DNA of 32,239 bases from contig NZ_VIRM01000075.1 in assembly GCF_006874475.1 (NCBI RefSeq), positions 1 to 32,239 on the forward strand. Reading direction: 5' to 3'. Source of the DNA: Microbispora hainanensis. GTDB taxonomy: Bacteria; Actinomycetota; Actinomycetes; Streptosporangiales; Streptosporangiaceae. Under the pieces are notes generated by a model. That model made no database searches, was not told where the DNA came from, and was given only the letters and a program-made list of their open reading frames with translations. Positions 15,152 to 22,629 of this stretch are shown piece after piece. The translations under genes and the position numbers were made by a program. The stretch's first letter is position 1, and every line of letters begins with the position of its first letter.

Positions 15152-15979
15152 ATGATCCCCGGCACGATCTTCGACGCGCACCGGCACATCGGCGTGCTGC
15201 CCGCCCACCCCTTCTACGGCGGCCCCGCCGTGAAGCCCGACGTGACCGCGCGGGCCACGGTCAAGCAGCTCATCGCCGACCTCGACGCCGAGGGCACGGA
15301 ACGCGCGCTGGTGCTGCCCAACTACGGCGTGCCCGACCCCGCGGTCGCCTTCGCGCTCAACGACCTCGTCCTGGAGGCGGCGCAGGCCGACGACCGGATC
15401 CGCGCCGGGCTGTGGGTCTCGCCGCTGCCGCGCGACGAGGAACGCACCGCCCGCGCCCTCGCCCTGGCGGGCGAGCGGGGCGTCCGGGCGCTGAAGCTGA
15501 GCTTCCTGCTCGGCGGGCGGCCGACCGACGCCGTGTGCCGTCCGGGGCTCGACCGGATCTTCGCCGCCGCCGAACGCCACGGGCTGGTGGTGCACATCCA
15601 CACCTCGCCCGGCGCCGCCTCGGACGTCGACGAGGTCGGGCACCTGGTCGAGTGGTACGCCAGCCGCGTGCCGGTGCACCTCGTGCACTTCGGCGGCGGG
15701 ATGAGCGGCCACATCAAGCTGGCCGGCTCCCGGTTCTTCGACTGGATCGCGGCCGGCAAGCGCGTCTACACCGACCTGTCCTGGGCCATCGGCTTCGCGC
15801 CGTACTGGCTAGCCAGGGAGATCGAGCGGCGCGGCCTCGGGCACGACCGCGTGCTGTTCGCCAGCGACCAGCCGTGGGGCGACTTCGCGGGCGAGCACGC
15901 CCGGATGCGCGCCGCGGCCGGGGACGGCGAGCTGGGCGCGCTCGTCTTCCGCGACACCTTCGCCTCCCTCTACGACTGA
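15152..15979 (+). CDS. Amidohydrolase-related TIM-barrel hydrolase (Amidohydro_2)
   Basis: A 275-residue metal-dependent hydrolase. The metal-binding set is visible in family order: HxH in FDAHRHIG, His in VVHIHTS, His in VHLVHFGGG and Asp in FASDQPWGD. The fold is a short TIM barrel of the ACMSD/amidohydrolase-2 group, which hydrolyses or decarboxylates small cyclic substrates. The ATG at 15152 follows GGGTGAG at good spacing. The GTG at 15143 is in frame and would overlap the previous stop as GTGA, like other junctions in this operon. Its place between the oxidoreductase and Sll0783-like genes suggests a part in the same pathway. I do not recall it as a core member of the nitrilase cluster. 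Confidence 0.85.
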   Translation: MIPGTIFDAHRHIGVLPAHPFYGGPAVKPDVTARATVKQLIADLDAEGTERALVLPNYGVPDPAVAFALNDLVLEAAQADDRIRAGLWVSPLPRDEERTARALALAGERGVRALKLSFLLGGRPTDAVCRPGLDRIFAAAERHGLVVHIHTSPGAASDVDEVGHLVEWYASRVPVHLVHFGGGMSGHIKLAGSRFFDWIAAGKRVYTDLSWAIGFAPYWLAREIERRGLGHDRVLFASDQPWGDFAGEHARMRAAAGDGELGALVFRDTFASLYD

Positions 15980-16018
15980 CCCCCACTCACCCCCCCCTGC
16001 GGCCAAAGGAGAGACACC

Positions 16019-16534
16019 ATGTCCGTCGACATGACCGACCTCGAGAAGAAGAGCATCGAGGAGATCCCCCACCCGTCCCTGCCCGAGGGCTCGACCATCT
16101 ACGGCACGACCAAGGTCTTCCCCGACTACAAGGCCGAGAACGGCGAGTCGTACTTCACGCTCGTCCACGGCATCGCGCACGAGTCGTCGGTCAGCTTCGT
16201 GGCCGTGCTGCAGGCCACCCGGGCGCTGCGCAAGGGCTTCGAGACCGCCATCTACTTCTACGGCCCGGGGTCGCTGAACTGCCTGGCCACCCGCGGCTTC
16301 CCGACGACCGGCAACTCGGCGTTCCCGGGAGAGCACAACATCAACAACCAGCTCAAGACGTTCATCGCCGAGGGCGGGAAGGTCTACTGCTGCCGGTTCG
16401 GCCTGTCCCTGCACGGCGCCCGCGAGGAAGACCTCATCGAGGCCGTGATCCCGACCCATCCGCTCGACGTGCAGGACGCGCTGATCCACTACGCCCGCAA
16501 GGGCGCCATCATCAACTCCACCTACCAGCTGTAG
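16019..16534 (+). CDS. MSMEG_0572/Sll0783 family nitrogen starvation response protein
   Basis: A 171-residue soluble protein. The conserved core runs TLVHGIAHESSVSFVAV, FETAIYFYGPGS, TRGFPTTGNSAFPGEHNI and GGKVYCCRFGLSLHG, and resembles a DsrE-like small alpha/beta fold with Cys residues (YCCR). The Synechocystis homologue Sll0783 is induced by nitrogen starvation and needed for polyhydroxybutyrate accumulation; the biochemical function is unknown. It has the strongest ribosome-binding site in the operon (AAAGGAGA, 7 nt before the ATG), suggesting the product is needed in larger amounts than its neighbours. The radical SAM gene starts 4 nt after its stop. Confidence 0.9.
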   Translation: MSVDMTDLEKKSIEEIPHPSLPEGSTIYGTTKVFPDYKAENGESYFTLVHGIAHESSVSFVAVLQATRALRKGFETAIYFYGPGSLNCLATRGFPTTGNSAFPGEHNINNQLKTFIAEGGKVYCCRFGLSLHGAREEDLIEAVIPTHPLDVQDALIHYARKGAIINSTYQL

Positions 16535-16538
16535 TGCC

Positions 16539-17603
16539 GTGACCGTCGATCTGCGGATCATGACCCGCGCCGAGCTGGCCCTGCGCGGCGTGGCCTTCGA
16601 CGCGCCCGTACGGCGGCCGGACGGCGCGGGGCCCAGCGGCGACGGCCACGTCCTCGTCGACGGCGCGGGCGCGGCGCTGCCCATCGATCCCGGCAGCCCC
16701 TACACGGTGCGCGACGGCACGGTCTGGCTCGGCGACCAGGACACCGGGGTCTCCCTGGTGCCCGTGGGGCGGCCGAGGTTCTACGACCTGACCACCGCGG
16801 ACGGCGTGCCGTACGAGAAGATCGCCCGGCTGCACGGCGCGGACGTGCTCGCCACGACCGTCGTGCAGACGTGCATCAGGTATGGCGAGGCCGACCGGTG
16901 CCGCTTCTGCACGATCGAGGAGTCGCTGCGGTCGGGCGCGACGGTCGCCGCGAAGACGCCCGCCCAGCTCGCCGAGGTGGCGGAGGCGGCGGTGCGGCTC
17001 GACGGCGTACGCCAGATGGTGATGACCACCGGCACGACCACCGGGCCCGATCGCGGCGCGCGCACCCTGGCGCGGTGCGTGCGGGCCGTGCTGGACGCCG
17101 TGCCGCGCCTGCCGATCCAGGTGCAGTGCGAGCCGCCGGGCGACCTGGCCTGGATCGGCGCGCTGCGCGAGGCCGGGGCCACCGCGATCGGCATCCACGT
17201 GGAGTCGCTGGACGAGGAGGTCCGGCGGCGCTGGATGCCGGGCAAGTCGTCGGTGCCGCTCGCCGACTACGAGGCCGCCTGGGACGAGGCGGTCCGGGTG
17301 TTCGGGCGCAACCGCGTCTCGACGTACCTGCTGGTGGGGCTGGGCGAGGACCCCGACGAGCTGATCGCGGGCGCGGGCCGCCTCATCCGGCGCGGGGTCT
17401 ACCCCTTCGTGGTCCCGTTCCGCCCGATGCGGGGCACGCTCGCGGCCCGCGACGGGATCGGCGCCCCCGGCGCCGGCCTGCTGACGTACGTCACCGAGGG
17501 CGTGGCGGCGCTGCTGCGGGCGGCCGGCATGCGCGGCGCGGACCAGGGGGCGGGCTGCGCCGCCTGCGGAGCGTGCGGCGTGCTGAGCGCGGCGGGCGGG
17601 TGA
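16539..17603 (+). CDS. MSMEG_0568-type radical SAM protein
   Basis: A 354-residue protein placed in the radical SAM superfamily by its cluster context and the [4Fe-4S] motif C112-x8-C121-x2-C124 (in TCIRYGEADRCRFCTIE). This differs from the usual CX3CX2C spacing. Downstream, MVMTTGTTTGPDRGA (SAM-binding-like GGE region), QVQCEPPGD and GIHVESLDEEVRRRWMPGK follow the order of a radical SAM barrel similar to biotin synthase/ThiH relatives. The C-terminus has a second Cys group, C340-x2-C343-x2-C346, which could bind an auxiliary cluster. The reaction is unknown. The start is the GTG at 16539; its gene lies between the Sll0783-like and the GNAT-AIR genes. Confidence 0.85.
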   Translation: MTVDLRIMTRAELALRGVAFDAPVRRPDGAGPSGDGHVLVDGAGAALPIDPGSPYTVRDGTVWLGDQDTGVSLVPVGRPRFYDLTTADGVPYEKIARLHGADVLATTVVQTCIRYGEADRCRFCTIEESLRSGATVAAKTPAQLAEVAEAAVRLDGVRQMVMTTGTTTGPDRGARTLARCVRAVLDAVPRLPIQVQCEPPGDLAWIGALREAGATAIGIHVESLDEEVRRRWMPGKSSVPLADYEAAWDEAVRVFGRNRVSTYLLVGLGEDPDELIAGAGRLIRRGVYPFVVPFRPMRGTLAARDGIGAPGAGLLTYVTEGVAALLRAAGMRGADQGAGCAACGACGVLSAAGG

Positions 17604-17610
17604 GGCGACG

Positions 17611-19122
17611 ATGCACCTCGACGGCGACACCCAGGCGCCTGCGCGGGAGGAGGCGCAGGACATCCTCGCGCTGCTCGGCGACCGCAGCACGCTGGCCCGG
17701 CGGCCGTCCATCCGGATCGAGCAGGCCGACACCGCTGCTGTCCGGGCCTACCGGCGGCTGCGGCATGAGGCGTTCGTCCGGGAGCAGGGGCTGTTCGAGA
17801 GGCACGACCTCGACGACCGGGACGACGATCCCCGCACGATCACGCTGGTGGCCAGGGACGCGGCGGGCACGGTCGTCGGCGGCGTGCGGCTCGGACCGGC
17901 CTGCGACGGCCCCGACATCGGCTGGTGGACGGGCGGGCGGCTGGTCGCCACCCGCGCATCCGGCGGCGCTGGCATGGGTGCGGGCACGGATGTGGGCACG
18001 GGTGTGGGCACGGGTGTGGGCACGGGTGTGGGCATGGGTGTGGGCGCCGCTCTGGTGCGGGCCGCGTGCGCCCGCGCCGAGGCGGAGGGCGTGCTGCGGT
18101 TCGAGGCGACCGTGCAGGTCAGGGCCGAGGCGTTCTTCCGCCGTCTAGGCTGGACCCGGGTGCGGCCGGTGACGGTCGCGGGCGCGCCGCACGTGCTGAT
18201 GCGCCACCCCATCGGCCGGATCGAGAGCCAGGCGGCAGCGGCCAAGTCGGCGCTCGGGCCGCTGCTCGCCGCCCTCGCCGGGCAGGGCCCGCACGCCCTG
18301 GGCGGCCCGGGTTTCGTCGGCGACGACGCGGCGCCGGTGCCCGGCGGCGACCTCGTCGCCGCCTGCGACGCGATCGTGCCGTCCATGGTCGAACGCGACC
18401 CGGAGTGGGCCGGCTGGTGCTCGGTCCTGGTCAACCTCAACGACCTGGCCGCGATGGGCGCCGCCCCGGCGGGGCTGCTCGACGCGCTCGCCGCCCCCGA
18501 CGCCGCGCACGCCGCCCGGGTGCTGGACGGCCTGGCGCGGGCCGCCCGCGCGTACGGGGTGCCGGTGCTCGGCGGGCACACGCAGCTCGGGGTGCCGGCC
18601 GCGCTGTCGGTGACGGCCCTCGGCCGCGCCGCGCGTCCCGTGCCGGGCGGCGGCGGACGCCCCGGCCACGCCGTGCGCCTCACGGCGGACCTCGACGGCG
18701 GCTGGCGGGCCGGATATCGGGGCCGCCAATGGGACTCCACCACCTCCCGGCGTACGGACGAGCTGCGGGCGATGCTCGGCGCGGTCGCGGCCGGCCGCCC
18801 CGCCGCCGCCAAGGACGTGTCGATGGCCGGGGTCGCCGGCACGCTCGGCATGCTGGCCGAGGCGGGCGGTTGCGCGGCCGTGCTGGACGTGGCCGCGGTG
18901 CCGCGCCCGGCGGCCGCCTCCGTGGGCGACTGGCTCACCTGCTTTCCCGGCTTCGCGATGCTCACGGCGGACCGGCCGGGCGCGTCCGCGCCTCCGGCGG
19001 GGCCGGCCGTCTCGGCGGTGTGCGGAGAGTTGACCACGGGCCGCGGCGTCTCGCTGCGCTGGCCCGACGGAGAGGTCACGGAGGCCGTCGGCGGCCCGGT
19101 GACCGGATTGGGGACCGCGTGA
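17611..19122 (+). CDS. MSMEG_0567/Sll0787 family GNAT-AIR synthase-like fusion protein
   Basis: A 503-residue two-domain protein. Residues ~30-200 are a GNAT N-acetyltransferase-like domain (AYRRLRHEAFVREQGLF, TVVGGVRL, and the acetyl-CoA loop before AALVRAACARAEAEG). Residues ~205-503 are a PurM/ThiL-like AIR-synthase-related domain with GDDAAPV (237-243) for Mg-ATP binding, VLVNLNDLAAMGAAP and GVAGTLGMLAEAGG. In cyanobacteria the two parts are separate genes (Sll0786 and Sll0787). The acetyl-CoA loop is expanded by six 4-residue repeats. The protein would combine acyl transfer with ATP-dependent chemistry on the same unknown intermediate. Its stop overlaps the GTG of the first nitrilase homologue (GTGA). 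Confidence 0.9.
   Translation: MHLDGDTQAPAREEAQDILALLGDRSTLARRPSIRIEQADTAAVRAYRRLRHEAFVREQGLFERHDLDDRDDDPRTITLVARDAAGTVVGGVRLGPACDGPDIGWWTGGRLVATRASGGAGMGAGTDVGTGVGTGVGTGVGMGVGAALVRAACARAEAEGVLRFEATVQVRAEAFFRRLGWTRVRPVTVAGAPHVLMRHPIGRIESQAAAAKSALGPLLAALAGQGPHALGGPGFVGDDAAPVPGGDLVAACDAIVPSMVERDPEWAGWCSVLVNLNDLAAMGAAPAGLLDALAAPDAAHAARVLDGLARAARAYGVPVLGGHTQLGVPAALSVTALGRAARPVPGGGGRPGHAVRLTADLDGGWRAGYRGRQWDSTTSRRTDELRAMLGAVAAGRPAAAKDVSMAGVAGTLGMLAEAGGCAAVLDVAAVPRPAAASVGDWLTCFPGFAMLTADRPGASAPPAGPAVSAVCGELTTGRGVSLRWPDGEVTEAVGGPVTGLGTA
17971..18042 (+). repeat. Six 12-bp units inside the GNAT acetyl-CoA loop
   Basis: Six in-frame copies of GGCACGGGTGTG: three are perfect, the others differ at one or two bases. 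They encode GMGA-GTDV-GTGV-GTGV-GTGV-GMGV (residues 121-144). The usual loop is R/Q-x-x-G-x-G/A, so the repeat multiplies the glycine-rich pyrophosphate-binding stretch between R115 and the helix starting AALVR. Confidence 0.95.
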
Positions 19123-20030
19123 GCGCCCTGCGCATGGCGGCGGTGTCCGCCGCGTTCGGCCGCGACCTCGACGAGGACTTCGCGATCGTCGAACGCCTCG
19201 TCAAGGAGGCCCGCAACGAGGACGTACGGCTCCTCGCGCTGCCCGAGGCGTGCCTCGGCGGCTACCTGCTCAGCCTGGACGGCGACGCCGCGGACGCCGG
19301 GCCGCCCCCGCTCGCCGTGGACGGCCCCGAGATCCGGCGGCTGGCCGCGCTGGCCGGCGCCGCCGGTGACATGGTCGTGATCGCGGGCTACTGCGAGGAC
19401 GGCGGCGACGCCCGCTACAACAGCGTGGTGTGCGTCAGCGGCGACGGTGTGCTGGGCAACCACCGCAAGGTCCACCAGCCGCTCGGCGAGAACGCCAGCT
19501 ACGCCTCGGGCGACGGCTTCCACGCCTTCGACACGCCGGCCGGCAGGATCGGCATGATGATCTGCTACGACAAGGCGTTCCCCGAGGCCGCCCGCGCGCT
19601 GGCCCTCGACGGCGCGCAGATCGGGGTGTGCGTGTCGGCCTGGCCGGGCGCGCGGACGAACGCGGCGCCGGACCTGGAGCGCGACCGCTGGAAGCGGCGC
19701 TTCGACCTGTTCGACCGGGCGCGGGCGCTGGAGAACCAGATCGTGTGGCTGTCGGCCAACCAGTCCGGGACGTTCGGGTCGCTGCGTTTCGTCGGCAGCG
19801 CCAAGGTCGTGGACCCCGGCGGTGAGATCGTCTCGGCGACGGGCGTCGGGCCGGGCATGGCCGTCGCGGAGATCGACGTGCCGCGGGCGCTGGAGACCGC
19901 GCGCCGGTCGATGGGCCACCTGCGCGACCGCAGGCCCCAGACATACGGCACGGCATACGGCACGGCATACGACACCGCATACGGCACGGCATACGGGACG
20001 GCGTACGGCGCGGCGGGGCAGGCGGGGTAG
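19119..20030 (+). CDS. Nitrilase-superfamily carbon-nitrogen hydrolase, intact catalytic residues
   Basis: A 303-residue C-N hydrolase. The catalytic set is complete: E43 (LALPEACLGGY), K117 (GNHRKVH), the second Glu E124 (LGENASY) and the nucleophile C149 (GMMICYDKAFPE). In the related Nit1C cluster the nitrilase turns cyanide or a nitrile into ammonia plus an acid; an amidase activity is equally possible here, since the sequence does not separate them. The start is the GTG at 19119, overlapping the previous stop by 4 bp. The C-terminus after RRPQT is a 12-bp tandem repeat encoding YGTA units, absent from its neighbour. The next gene is a clear paralogue along its whole length, separated by 5 bp. 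Confidence 0.93.
   Translation: MSALRMAAVSAAFGRDLDEDFAIVERLVKEARNEDVRLLALPEACLGGYLLSLDGDAADAGPPPLAVDGPEIRRLAALAGAAGDMVVIAGYCEDGGDARYNSVVCVSGDGVLGNHRKVHQPLGENASYASGDGFHAFDTPAGRIGMMICYDKAFPEAARALALDGAQIGVCVSAWPGARTNAAPDLERDRWKRRFDLFDRARALENQIVWLSANQSGTFGSLRFVGSAKVVDPGGEIVSATGVGPGMAVAEIDVPRALETARRSMGHLRDRRPQTYGTAYGTAYDTAYGTAYGTAYGAAGQAG
19944..20015 (+). repeat. Six 12-bp units encoding a YGTA tail
   Basis: In-frame copies of TACGGCACGGCA at 19944, 19956, 19968, 19980, 19992 and 20004; three are exact. They encode YGTA-YGTA-YDTA-YGTA-YGTA-YGAA, ending 5 codons before the stop. The paralogue ends at the equivalent of the position just before this tail, so the repeat looks added to a finished protein. 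Confidence 0.95.
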
Positions 20031-20035
20031 ACGGC

Positions 20036-20872
20036 GTGAGCGTTCTGCGGATCGCCGCGGCGGCCGCCCACTTCGGCCGCGACCTCGCCTTCGACCTGGC
20101 CCGCATCGCCAAACTGATCGACGACGCCCGCGCGGCGGGCGCCCGCATGCTCGTGCTGCCCGACGCCGCGCTCGGCGGCTACCTCGCCGACCTGCGCAGG
20201 CCGGATCCCGACGCGCTGCCGCCCGCGCTGAAGCCGGACGACCCGGTGATCGCGCGGGTGGCGGCGCTGGCCGCCGAGATGGTGGTGTGCGTCGGCTTCT
20301 GCGAGGACGGCGGCGACGTCCGCTACAACGCGGCGGTGTGCGTCAGCGGCGACGGCGTGCTCGGCCTGCACCGCAAGGTGCACCTGCCCGCGGGCGAGAC
20401 CGCGGCCTACGCCCCGGGCGACCGGTTCGACGCCTTCGACACTCCGGCCGGGCGGATCGGCATGCTGATCGACTACGACAAGACCTTCCCGGAGTCGGCC
20501 CGCAGCCTCGCGCTCGACGGCGCGCAGGTCCTGGCCTGCCTGTCGGCCTGGCCCGCCAGCGTCACCAACCGCGCGCCCCGGATGGCCCAGGACCGTCAGT
20601 CGCGGCTGTTCGACCTGTACGACCAGGCGCGGGCGGCCGAGAACCAGGTCGTGCTCGCCTCCTCCAACCAGACGGGGGTGATGGGCGGCATGCGGTTCCT
20701 GGGCCAGGCCAAGGTCGTCGGGCCGGGCGGCGACGTGCTCGCCCGCACCTGGTCGAAGGCCGGGCTGGCGGTGGCCGAGCTCGACGTCGCCGCCGAGATC
20801 GACCGCGCCCGGCGGATCCTCCATCACCTCGGCGAGCGCAGGCCGGGCGTCTACCGGGAGGTGCGTGAGTGA
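20036..20872 (+). CDS. Nitrilase-superfamily paralogue lacking catalytic Glu and Cys (probable pseudoenzyme)
   Basis: A 278-residue protein homologous to the preceding gene over its full length (shared LGGYL, YCEDGGD/FCEDGGD, RKVH, DTPAGRIGM and DYDK/CYDK blocks). Two catalytic positions have changed: E43 of the first is D43 (VLPDAALGGY), and the nucleophile Cys is D146 (GMLIDYDKTFPE, codon GAC at about 20471-20473). The Lys (K114) and second Glu (E121) remain. Without Cys it cannot form the thioester used by the superfamily, so it is probably a regulatory or structural partner of the active copy, or uses different chemistry. The frame is intact and codon use is normal, so this is not a decaying pseudogene. 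Start is the GTG at 20036; the stop overlaps the glycosyltransferase GTG (GTGA). Confidence 0.92.
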   Translation: MSVLRIAAAAAHFGRDLAFDLARIAKLIDDARAAGARMLVLPDAALGGYLADLRRPDPDALPPALKPDDPVIARVAALAAEMVVCVGFCEDGGDVRYNAAVCVSGDGVLGLHRKVHLPAGETAAYAPGDRFDAFDTPAGRIGMLIDYDKTFPESARSLALDGAQVLACLSAWPASVTNRAPRMAQDRQSRLFDLYDQARAAENQVVLASSNQTGVMGGMRFLGQAKVVGPGGDVLARTWSKAGLAVAELDVAAEIDRARRILHHLGERRPGVYREVRE

Positions 20873-21951
20873 GAATCGCCCTGCTCAGCTACTCGACCAG
20901 GCCACGCGGCGGGGTGGTGCACACCCTCGCCCTCGCCGAGGCGCTCGCGGCGGCGGGACAGCACGTGACGGTGTGGACGCTCGGCCGGGGCGGCGACTCG
21001 GGCTTCTTCCGCCCGGTGGACCCCGCCGTCCGGCTGCGCGTCGTGCCGTTCCCCGACATTCCCGGGGAGGGCGTCGGCCCGCGGGTGCTGCGGTCGATCG
21101 CGGTGCTGCGCGGGGCGTTCGCCGCGGAGGCGGCGTCCTACGACGTCGTGCATGCCCAGGACTGCATCAGCGCCAACGCGGCGGGCCACTGCGTGCGGAC
21201 GGTCCACCACGTGGACCACTTCACCACGGCCGAGCTGGCCGCCTGCCATGAGCGCGCCATCGTCACGCCGTACGCGCACGTCTGCGTGTCGGAGGCGGTG
21301 GCGGCCGAGCTCAAGGCCGGGTGGGGCATCGCGGCGACGGTGATCCCCAACGGCGTCGCGTACGAGCGCTTCGCCTCCGCCGACCCCGGGGCCGTCGGGC
21401 GGTGGCGCGGGTGGCTGGGAGCCTACGTGCTGACGGTCGGCGGCATCGAGCCGCGCAAGGGCTCGCTCGACCTGCTGGAGGCGTACGCGCTGCTGCGGGA
21501 GGCGCACCCGGACGCCCGGCTGGTGATCGCCGGAGGCGAGACGCTCTTCGACTATCGCGACTACCGGGCGCGGTGGGAGGCGCGGGCGGCGGAGCTGGGC
21601 GTCGAGCCGCTGGTGCTCGGCCCGGTCCCCGACGCCGACCTGCCGCCGCTCGTGGCGGGCGCCGCCGCCTTCGCCTTCCCGTCGGTGAAGGAGGGCTTCG
21701 GCCTCGCCGCGATGGAGGCCCTGGCGGCGGGCGTCCCTCTGGTGATGCGCGATCTGCCGGTCCTGCGTGAGGTCTTCGGCTGCGCCGCACGCTTCGCCGT
21801 CACCCCCGCCGGGCTCGCCGCCGAGCTCGCCGACGCCCTCGCCTCGCCCGACCCCGGCAGGCGTACGGCGGGGCGGGAGCTCGCCGCCCGGCACACCTGG
21901 CGGGCCGCCGCCGAACGGCACATCGCGCTGTACGAGTCGCTCGCGTCTTAG
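20869..21951 (+). CDS. MSMEG_0565-type GT4 family glycosyltransferase
   Basis: A 360-residue GT-B glycosyltransferase. The N-lobe starts RIALLSYSTRPRGGVVHTLALAEAL, a typical acceptor-binding glycine loop. The C-lobe has NGVAYERF, TVGGIEPRKGS and the nucleotide-sugar motif E275-GFGLAAM-E283, the EX7E signature of GT4. It would transfer a sugar from a nucleotide-sugar to an unknown acceptor. It starts as GTGA inside the preceding stop, which makes it an integral part of the nitrilase-type operon. The family is a recurring member of this cluster in mycobacteria. It suggests that the pathway product or intermediate is glycosylated, though this is inference. Confidence 0.9.
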   Translation: MRIALLSYSTRPRGGVVHTLALAEALAAAGQHVTVWTLGRGGDSGFFRPVDPAVRLRVVPFPDIPGEGVGPRVLRSIAVLRGAFAAEAASYDVVHAQDCISANAAGHCVRTVHHVDHFTTAELAACHERAIVTPYAHVCVSEAVAAELKAGWGIAATVIPNGVAYERFASADPGAVGRWRGWLGAYVLTVGGIEPRKGSLDLLEAYALLREAHPDARLVIAGGETLFDYRDYRARWEARAAELGVEPLVLGPVPDADLPPLVAGAAAFAFPSVKEGFGLAAMEALAAGVPLVMRDLPVLREVFGCAARFAVTPAGLAAELADALASPDPGRRTAGRELAARHTWRAAAERHIALYESLAS

Positions 21952-21961
21952 GCTCAGATTT

Positions 21962-22585
21962 GTGACCAGGGAATTCGACGCGGTGCTGTGCGACTTCGAC
22001 GGCGTGCTGAAATTCGTCGATCTCGGCCGGCAGGCGGAGATCGAGCGGGCGTACGGGGTGGAGCCGGGGACGGTGGCCCGGGTGACCGGCGCATCGGCGC
22101 TGGCGGTCCCGGCACTGACCGGGCTGGTGACCCGGGAGGAGTGGCTGGAGTCGGCCGTTCCCGTCCTCGCCGGGCTGGTGGGCTCGGCCGCGCGGGCGAG
22201 CGCGCTGACCGCCGAATGGGTGGCCGCCCGCACCTGGGCGGACGAGGAGGTGGTCGCGCTGCTCGCGCGGGCGCGCGCCCGCGTCCCCGTCGTGCTCGTC
22301 AGCAACGCCACCTCGGAGCTGGCCGCCCACCTGCGCGAGCTGGAGCTGCACGACGCCTTCGATCACGTCGTGAGCAGCTACGACGTGGGGGTGGCCAAGC
22401 CCGACCCGCGGATCTTCGAGATCGCCGCCGGTCACGCCGGAGCGCCGATGGAACGCTGCCTGTTCGTCGACGACCGGCCGGAGAACGTCGAGGCGGCTTC
22501 GGCCCTCGGTATGACCGCGCTGCTCTACCACACCCCGGCCGACCTGGAGAAGGCGCTGCTCCCGCTGTTCGAGGAGGCGTCGTGA
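21962..22585 (+). CDS. HAD family hydrolase (phosphatase-like)
   Basis: A 207-residue haloacid dehalogenase-type enzyme with all four motifs: D11-F-D13-G-V (motif I), SNAT (motif II), K in GVAKPDPRIF (motif III) and FVDDRPENV (motif IV). A cap domain of about 70 residues sits after motif I. DxD at motif I indicates a phosphatase rather than a dehalogenase. The GTG at 21962 is 10 bp after the glycosyltransferase stop, so it may share the transcript, although no Shine-Dalgarno is visible. It may dephosphorylate an intermediate made by the operon, or be an unrelated neighbour. Confidence 0.85.
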   Translation: MTREFDAVLCDFDGVLKFVDLGRQAEIERAYGVEPGTVARVTGASALAVPALTGLVTREEWLESAVPVLAGLVGSAARASALTAEWVAARTWADEEVVALLARARARVPVVLVSNATSELAAHLRELELHDAFDHVVSSYDVGVAKPDPRIFEIAAGHAGAPMERCLFVDDRPENVEAASALGMTALLYHTPADLEKALLPLFEEAS

Positions 22586-22592
22586 CGACGGT

Positions 22593-22616
22593 GCGGCGGG
22601 TGCCGGCCTGCGCCGC
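22593..22616. terminator. Candidate hairpin between convergent HAD and FMN reductase genes
   Basis: GCGGCG (22593-22598) pairs with CGCCGC (22611-22616), with GCCGGC self-complementary in the loop. It lies 7 nt after the HAD stop in a 44-bp convergent gap. The stem is short, so the call is weak. Confidence 0.3.
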
Positions 22617-22629
22617 CCCGGAGACGTGA

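Noticed and set aside
17748..19919. 723-residue open frame on - opposite the GNAT-AIR and nitrilase genes
   Set aside because: Antisense to two well-supported genes with intact motifs; its own sequence is Pro/Ala/Arg-rich and motif-free.
20036..20872. Second nitrilase copy considered as a decaying pseudogene
   Set aside because: The frame is intact, coupled to the next gene by a GTGA overlap, and all non-catalytic blocks are preserved, so it is better read as a functional non-catalytic protein.
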